The translations under genes were made by a program, and so were the position numbers. A stretch of 8,667 nucleotides of DNA from Phycisphaeraceae bacterium (lineage in GTDB: Bacteria > Planctomycetota > Phycisphaerae > Phycisphaerales > Zrk34). This document shows, one piece after another, positions 5,729 through 8,667 of the stretch (its first letter is position 1; every line of letters begins with the position of its first letter). The stretch spans positions 1 through 8,667 of the forward strand of contig JANQJT010000330.1 of the NCBI GenBank assembly GCA_028281485.1, read 5' to 3'. The notes beneath the pieces are model-generated. The model saw nothing but the letters and a program-made list of their open reading frames with translations. It was not told where the DNA came from and did no database searches.

Positions 5729-6451
5729 ATGCCGTTCTTTTCCACCCGCCCATCGGCCACGCTCTTGGCCTGCGCCATCGCCGCGCTGTCCATCACAACC
5801 CCCACACACGCCGACGACTTCGGCGAAACCGTCATCATCCCACCCGACCTCACCTTCACCGATCCCGCCGACGATCCCAACAACACACTCCACACCATCC
5901 GCGACGACACCCAGCAATACACCTTCGACATCGCCTTCCCCACGACACCCCAAAACTTCGGCTACGAGAACATCCTCGTGCCGTACAACCTGGGCACCGC
6001 CTTCGAACACATCAACGACTTCAGTGTCAGAATCACCCTCACCGGCGTCGAACCCATCAGCGCCGCCAGCCCAATGACCTCCAGCCAAATCTTCGGCCGA
6101 GCCCCGCTCTTCGTTACCCACTCCATCAAATCCCACATGCCGATCACAGAATCCTCACTCCCCTCCGGCATCCAGGCTTTAAGCTTCGACGATGAACTCT
6201 ACATGTCCCCCGCTCAGGCCGCGTTCTACCAACGCCTGCTCACCGGCTCGGGCACACTCGAAATCCACCCCACCATCCACACCGACGCCAACCTCTTCCC
6301 TCCCGTCACCGCAGGCCGGTTCCACATCACCTCCCTCACCATCACCGTCGACGGCATCCTCACCGCCCCCACCGCCATCCCCGAACCCGCCGCCCTCGCA
6401 CTGCTCACCCTCGCCGCCCCCATCCTCCTCCGCCGCCGCCCCCGTCACTAA
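5729..6451 (+). CDS. PEP-CTERM sorting domain protein
   Basis: A 240-residue exported protein. Residues 1-28 are a signal peptide (MPFFSTRPSATLLACAIAAL, cleavage likely after THA). The tail is a PEP-CTERM signal: IPEP at 217-220, a hydrophobic stretch (ALALLTLAAPILL) and RRRPRH. The mature part is Thr/Pro/Ile-rich with alternating beta-strand patterns (for example NDFSVRITLTGVEPISAASP and GRFHITSLTITVDGIL), consistent with an extracellular beta-sandwich, but I recognise no enzyme or ligand motif. It is unlike the first PEP-CTERM protein outside the tail, so the two are not recent duplicates. It is transcribed alone, divergent from uvrB. No T-tailed terminator follows; a perfect 10-bp inverted repeat lies 35 bases after the stop. 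Its partner should be an exosortase encoded elsewhere. Confidence 0.9.
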   Translation: MPFFSTRPSATLLACAIAALSITTPTHADDFGETVIIPPDLTFTDPADDPNNTLHTIRDDTQQYTFDIAFPTTPQNFGYENILVPYNLGTAFEHINDFSVRITLTGVEPISAASPMTSSQIFGRAPLFVTHSIKSHMPITESSLPSGIQALSFDDELYMSPAQAAFYQRLLTGSGTLEIHPTIHTDANLFPPVTAGRFHITSLTITVDGILTAPTAIPEPAALALLTLAAPILLRRRPRH

Positions 6452-6485
6452 CCCTCTCCCCTTAGCCACAATCTCGACACCCCCC

Positions 6486-6512
6486 ATCGGTGCGCCGCCC
6501 ACGCGCACCGAT
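6486..6512. repeat. 10-bp perfect inverted repeat just upstream of the ppk2 -10 box
   Basis: ATCGGTGCGC (6486-6495) and GCGCACCGAT (6503-6512) are exact reverse complements around a seven-base spacer CGCCCAC. The right arm ends one base before the TGTTATCAT promoter element. It covers the -35 zone of ppk2, so it could be an operator. It could equally be a factor-assisted terminator for the upstream PEP-CTERM gene, although no T-run follows. Confidence 0.65.
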
Positions 6513-6513
6513 C

Positions 6514-6522
6514 TGTTATCAT
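6514..6522 (+). promoter_or_regulatory. Extended -10 promoter of ppk2
   Basis: TGTTATCAT contains TATCAT (five of six to consensus) with the TGn extension. It lies 30 bases before the ppk2 ATG. The same element, with one base changed in the n position (TGCTATCAT), precedes the adenylate kinase gene. No -35 box; that region is taken by the inverted repeat. Confidence 0.65.
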
Positions 6523-6552
6523 GTACCCCCCCATCTTCCCGATAACCAAAAC

Positions 6553-7365
6553 ATGTCTAAAGACAAACACGACAACGACAAAAAAGAAAAAAACCTCTCC
6601 AAGCAACGCTACTTCGACGAGCTCGAAAAACTCCAGATCGAACTCGTCAAGATGCAGCAGTGGATCAAGACCACCGGCTACCGCGCCATCGTCCTCTTCG
6701 AAGGACGCGACGCCGCCGGAAAGGGCGGCGCCATCAAACGCATCACACAGGTCTGCAACCCACGCATCGTCAAGGTCGTCGCGCTCCCCGCCCCCACCGA
6801 ACGCGAAACCACACAGTGGTACTTCCAGCGATACGTCACACACCTCCCCGCCGCCGGCGAGATGATCCTCTTCGACCGATCCTGGTACAACCGCGCAGGC
6901 GTCGAACGCGTCATGGGCTTCTGCACCGAGACCCAGCTCCAGGAGTTCCTACGCTCCTGCCCCGAGTTCGAACGCATGCTCGTCCGCTCCGGCATCAAAC
7001 TCATCAAGTACTGGTTCTCCGTCAGCGACGAGGAACAGGAAAAACGCTTCCAGGCACGACTCGAAGACCCCACCAAACGCTGGAAGCTCTCCCCCATGGA
7101 CCTCGAGTCCCGCTCTCGATGGATCGAGTACTCCAAGGCCAAGGACGACATGTTCGCACACACCGACATCAAACAAGCCCCCTGGTACTCCGTCGACTCC
7201 GACAACAAACGCAAGGCACGACTCAACGTCATCCACCACCTCCTCTCACAAATCCCCTACGAAGACCTCACACCCGAGCCCATCGAACTGCCCCCCCGAC
7301 AGGACCACACCGGTTACGTCCGCCCACCCATCACCGACCAGACCTTCGTACCCGAAATCTATTAA
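6553..7365 (+). CDS. ppk2: Polyphosphate kinase 2 family protein
   Basis: This 270-residue cytosolic enzyme belongs to the PPK2 family, which transfers phosphate between inorganic polyphosphate and nucleotides and works mostly toward NDP or NMP phosphorylation. Numbered from the ATG at 6553: Lys/Asp-rich N-terminus (1-17); helix YFDELEKLQIELVKMQQWI (20-38); Walker A GRDAAGKGG (51-59); Walker B-like DRSWYNR (108-114); the lid region around FSVSDEEQEKRF and the conserved block DPTKRWKLSPMDLESRSRW; and the C-terminal YEDLTPEPIELPPR. It is a one-domain form of normal length. I cannot firmly assign class I (ADP to ATP) or another class by eye. An upstream in-frame GTG at 6490 was rejected because it would run through the inverted repeat and the -10 box. 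There is no Shine-Dalgarno site. Adenylate kinase follows after 75 bases with its own promoter and no terminator between, so readthrough could link the two. Confidence 0.94.
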   Translation: MSKDKHDNDKKEKNLSKQRYFDELEKLQIELVKMQQWIKTTGYRAIVLFEGRDAAGKGGAIKRITQVCNPRIVKVVALPAPTERETTQWYFQRYVTHLPAAGEMILFDRSWYNRAGVERVMGFCTETQLQEFLRSCPEFERMLVRSGIKLIKYWFSVSDEEQEKRFQARLEDPTKRWKLSPMDLESRSRWIEYSKAKDDMFAHTDIKQAPWYSVDSDNKRKARLNVIHHLLSQIPYEDLTPEPIELPPRQDHTGYVRPPITDQTFVPEIY

Positions 7366-7396
7366 CACAACCCCGCCCCACCCACGCCGCGCCCTC

Positions 7397-7405
7397 TGCT
7401 ATCAT
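7397..7405 (+). promoter_or_regulatory. Extended -10 promoter of the adenylate kinase gene
   Basis: TGCTATCAT, with TATCAT at 7400-7405, lies 35 bases before the ATG. It is nearly identical to the ppk2 promoter element. No -35 box is visible. Confidence 0.6.
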
Positions 7406-7440
7406 GCCCGCGCCTCACAACACACAACCGAGAACGCCGC

Positions 7441-8082
7441 ATGCACAAGTACATCATCATGGGACCGCAGGGATGCGGCAAAGGCACGCAGGCCAAACTC
7501 CTCGCCGATTCCTTCGACCTCTTCCACATCTCCGTCGGAGAGATCTTCCGATGGAACATCAAGGTCCACACCAAGCTCGCCGCACGCATCAAACGCATCA
7601 TGGCCACAGGCCGGCTCGTACCCGATGAGATCGTCGAAGAAATCGTCAACCGAAGACTCACCGAACACGACTGGAACTACGGCTTCATCCTCGACGGCTT
7701 CCCACGAAACGCCGCCCAGGCCGAGTTCTTCCTCGAATCCTACGACGTCGACGCCGTCATACACATCGACGTACCCGACAGCGTCGTCAGACAACGCGTC
7801 ATGGCGCGTCGCCAGTGCTCACAGTGCGGCCTCGACTACAACCTCATGCACCACCGACCCGTCGTCGAAACCGTCTGCGACGTCTGCGGCGGAACCCTCG
7901 TCACACGCGACGACGACTCCGAAGAAGCACTCGCCAAACGACTACACGACTACAACACCAAAACCCTCCCCACACTCGAACTCTTCCAGAAAAAAGAACT
8001 CGTCATACACGCCGACGGAACACAATCCATCGAACACGTCCAAAACGAGATACGCGAAAAACTCAACCTCCCCCCCGACTAA
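7441..8082 (+). CDS. adk: Adenylate kinase family protein with zinc-type LID
   Basis: A 213-residue P-loop nucleoside monophosphate kinase, best read as adenylate kinase (ATP + AMP to 2 ADP). The P-loop is GPQGCGKGT (8-16). The NMP-binding segment is SVGEIFR (31-37), where most family members have STGDxLR. LVPDEIV and DGFPRNAAQ (85-93) follow. The LID carries four cysteines, C126, C129, C146 and C149, in two CxxC pairs, which in this family bind a structural zinc. TRDDDSEEALAKRL and a C-terminal DGTQSIEHV element complete the fold. The Gln in GFPRNAAQ favours AMP over UMP/CMP. Length is standard. No clear Shine-Dalgarno site precedes the ATG. It follows ppk2 on the same strand, and the two activities combine naturally to turn polyphosphate and AMP into ATP. 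The substitutions at V32, E34 and F36 make this a divergent, possibly secondary adenylate kinase. Confidence 0.92.
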   Translation: MHKYIIMGPQGCGKGTQAKLLADSFDLFHISVGEIFRWNIKVHTKLAARIKRIMATGRLVPDEIVEEIVNRRLTEHDWNYGFILDGFPRNAAQAEFFLESYDVDAVIHIDVPDSVVRQRVMARRQCSQCGLDYNLMHHRPVVETVCDVCGGTLVTRDDDSEEALAKRLHDYNTKTLPTLELFQKKELVIHADGTQSIEHVQNEIREKLNLPPD

Positions 8083-8135
8083 ACAACGCCCGTTCTTATC
8101 GGCACCCCCCAACCGCACCCAATACCACCACCACC

Positions 8136-8160
8136 CTCACACGCCTTAGCTACGCGTGAG
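8136..8160. repeat. Small imperfect hairpin after adenylate kinase
   Basis: CTCACACGC and GCGTGAG (ending at 8160) pair over seven bases with a two-base bulge. No T-run follows on the plus strand, so it is at best a weak terminator. No clear intrinsic terminator for the adenylate kinase gene is otherwise visible in 8083-8289. Confidence 0.3.
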
Positions 8161-8172
8161 TATCACCCCACT

Positions 8173-8178
8173 TATTAT
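8173..8178 (+). promoter_or_regulatory. Weak candidate -10 box before the TonB receptor gene
   Basis: TATTAT (five of six to consensus) lies in the most AT-rich part of the gap, 111 bases before the ATG at 8290. No matching -35 box is seen, and other start points in 8179-8240 are possible. Confidence 0.25.
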
Positions 8179-8243
8179 TTTCGCCCATTCATCCCACACA
8201 AAACTCAAATCCCCTATCCCACCTGCCGATATCTCCAACATCC

Positions 8244-8270
8244 CGGGGAAACACTTCTTTCAATTCCCCG
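8244..8270 (+). promoter_or_regulatory. Hairpin in the leader of the TonB receptor gene
   Basis: CGGGGAA (8244-8250) and TTCCCCG (8264-8270) are perfect complements around a 13-base pyrimidine-rich loop. The stem ends eight bases before the GGAGA ribosome site (8279-8283). It could regulate translation of an outer-membrane receptor; no known riboswitch class is recognised. Confidence 0.45.
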
Positions 8271-8289
8271 CACACGTTGGAGACGACCG

Positions 8290-8667
8290 ATGAGACGCCT
8301 CAACCGGACCCGTGTTCCCGCACACACCAACCCCACCGCAAGCTGCGCCGCCTTCCTCCTCGCGCTCTCCCTCCTCGCGCTCCCCCTGCGCGCCGAGATC
8401 ACCGATGACATTCCCGAAGCCCCCACGCAAACCGAATCCTTCGGCGACGCGCCGGCCGATCTCAATCTCTCAGGAAACGAGTACGCCCACCTCTCCCTCG
8501 AAGAACTCGCGAACGTCCATGTCACCTCCATCGCAGGCGTCGCCGCCAGCTCCTTTCAAACCCCAGCCGCCATCACCGTCCTCTCCAACCAGCAGATCAA
8601 CCGCTCCGGTCACCAATCCCTCGTCGACCTGCTCCGACTCGTCCCCGGCGCAAGCGTCCAGCACTCC
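8290..8667 (+). CDS. TonB-dependent receptor, N-terminal part (signal peptide and start of plug)
   Basis: This open frame starts at the ATG at 8290, six bases after GGAGA, and continues past the right edge; 126 codons are visible. Residues 1-35 form a signal peptide with a long Arg-rich n-region (MRRLNRTR), the hydrophobic core AAFLLALSLLALPL and likely cleavage after LRA. After an acidic linker, LSLEELANVHVTSIAG (68-83) matches the segment that precedes the plug in a common class of TonB-dependent outer-membrane receptors. TPAAITVLSNQQINRSG (91-107) and LVDLLRLVPGASV (111-123) are typical plug-domain motifs. Such receptors import siderophores, vitamin B12, metals or glycans using TonB energy. 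The ligand cannot be judged without the barrel. Codon use fits the neighbours and nothing suggests truncation other than the window edge. Confidence 0.88.
   Translation, partial: MRRLNRTRVPAHTNPTASCAAFLLALSLLALPLRAEITDDIPEAPTQTESFGDAPADLNLSGNEYAHLSLEELANVHVTSIAGVAASSFQTPAAITVLSNQQINRSGHQSLVDLLRLVPGASVQHS

Noticed and set aside
6490..6552. Upstream GTG start extending PPK2 by 21 residues
   Set aside because: The extension reads through half of the inverted repeat and the -10 box, and the added residues do not resemble a PPK2 N-terminus.
6660..7628. 322-codon plus-strand frame overlapping ppk2 and the start of adk
   Set aside because: Arg/His/Thr-rich out-of-frame shadow spanning two well-recognised genes and the adk promoter.

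Overview
The window looks like ordinary chromosome from a GC-rich planctomycete, most probably of the Phycisphaerae. This rests on the strongly C-ending codon use of every gene, two proteins with PEP-CTERM sorting tails (VPEP or IPEP, hydrophobic segment, Arg-rich end), single-gene transcription units, and a TonB-dependent receptor of the SLEEL type. The taxonomic call is an inference from style; no rRNA or marker tree is available here. No mobile element, CRISPR array, tRNA or rRNA gene was seen.

Layout, left to right: the start of an unrecognised minus-strand gene (1-98); a membrane-anchored AsmA-like protein with a C-terminal heptad repeat (218-1180) and a clear intrinsic terminator; a Cof-type HAD hydrolase (1268-2128); a PEP-CTERM protein with a structured leader (2358-3188) and a strong terminator; a 313-base convergent gap holding a 16-base tandem repeat and a REP-like hairpin; uvrB on the minus strand (3502-5583); a divergent second PEP-CTERM protein (5729-6451); a 10-bp perfect inverted repeat abutting the promoter of a polyphosphate kinase 2 (6553-7365); a zinc-LID adenylate kinase (7441-8082); and the first 126 codons of a TonB-dependent receptor cut by the window end (8290-8667).

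Functionally, the two adjacent enzymes PPK2 and adenylate kinase form a plausible polyphosphate-to-nucleotide energy module: PPK2 phosphorylates nucleotides from polyphosphate and adenylate kinase equilibrates AMP, ADP and ATP. Each has its own extended -10 box (TGTTATCAT and TGCTATCAT), so they may be co-expressed without being one operon. The two PEP-CTERM proteins imply an exosortase elsewhere in the genome. UvrB is a housekeeping DNA-repair protein.

No wholly new system is evident. The most interesting signals are regulatory. The four exported or membrane genes have Shine-Dalgarno sites and the four recognised cytosolic genes do not. Several genes have a -10 box only 8-9 bases from the ATG, suggesting leaderless mRNAs. 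The two PEP-CTERM leaders share ordered sequence blocks, and a palindrome sits at the ppk2 promoter.
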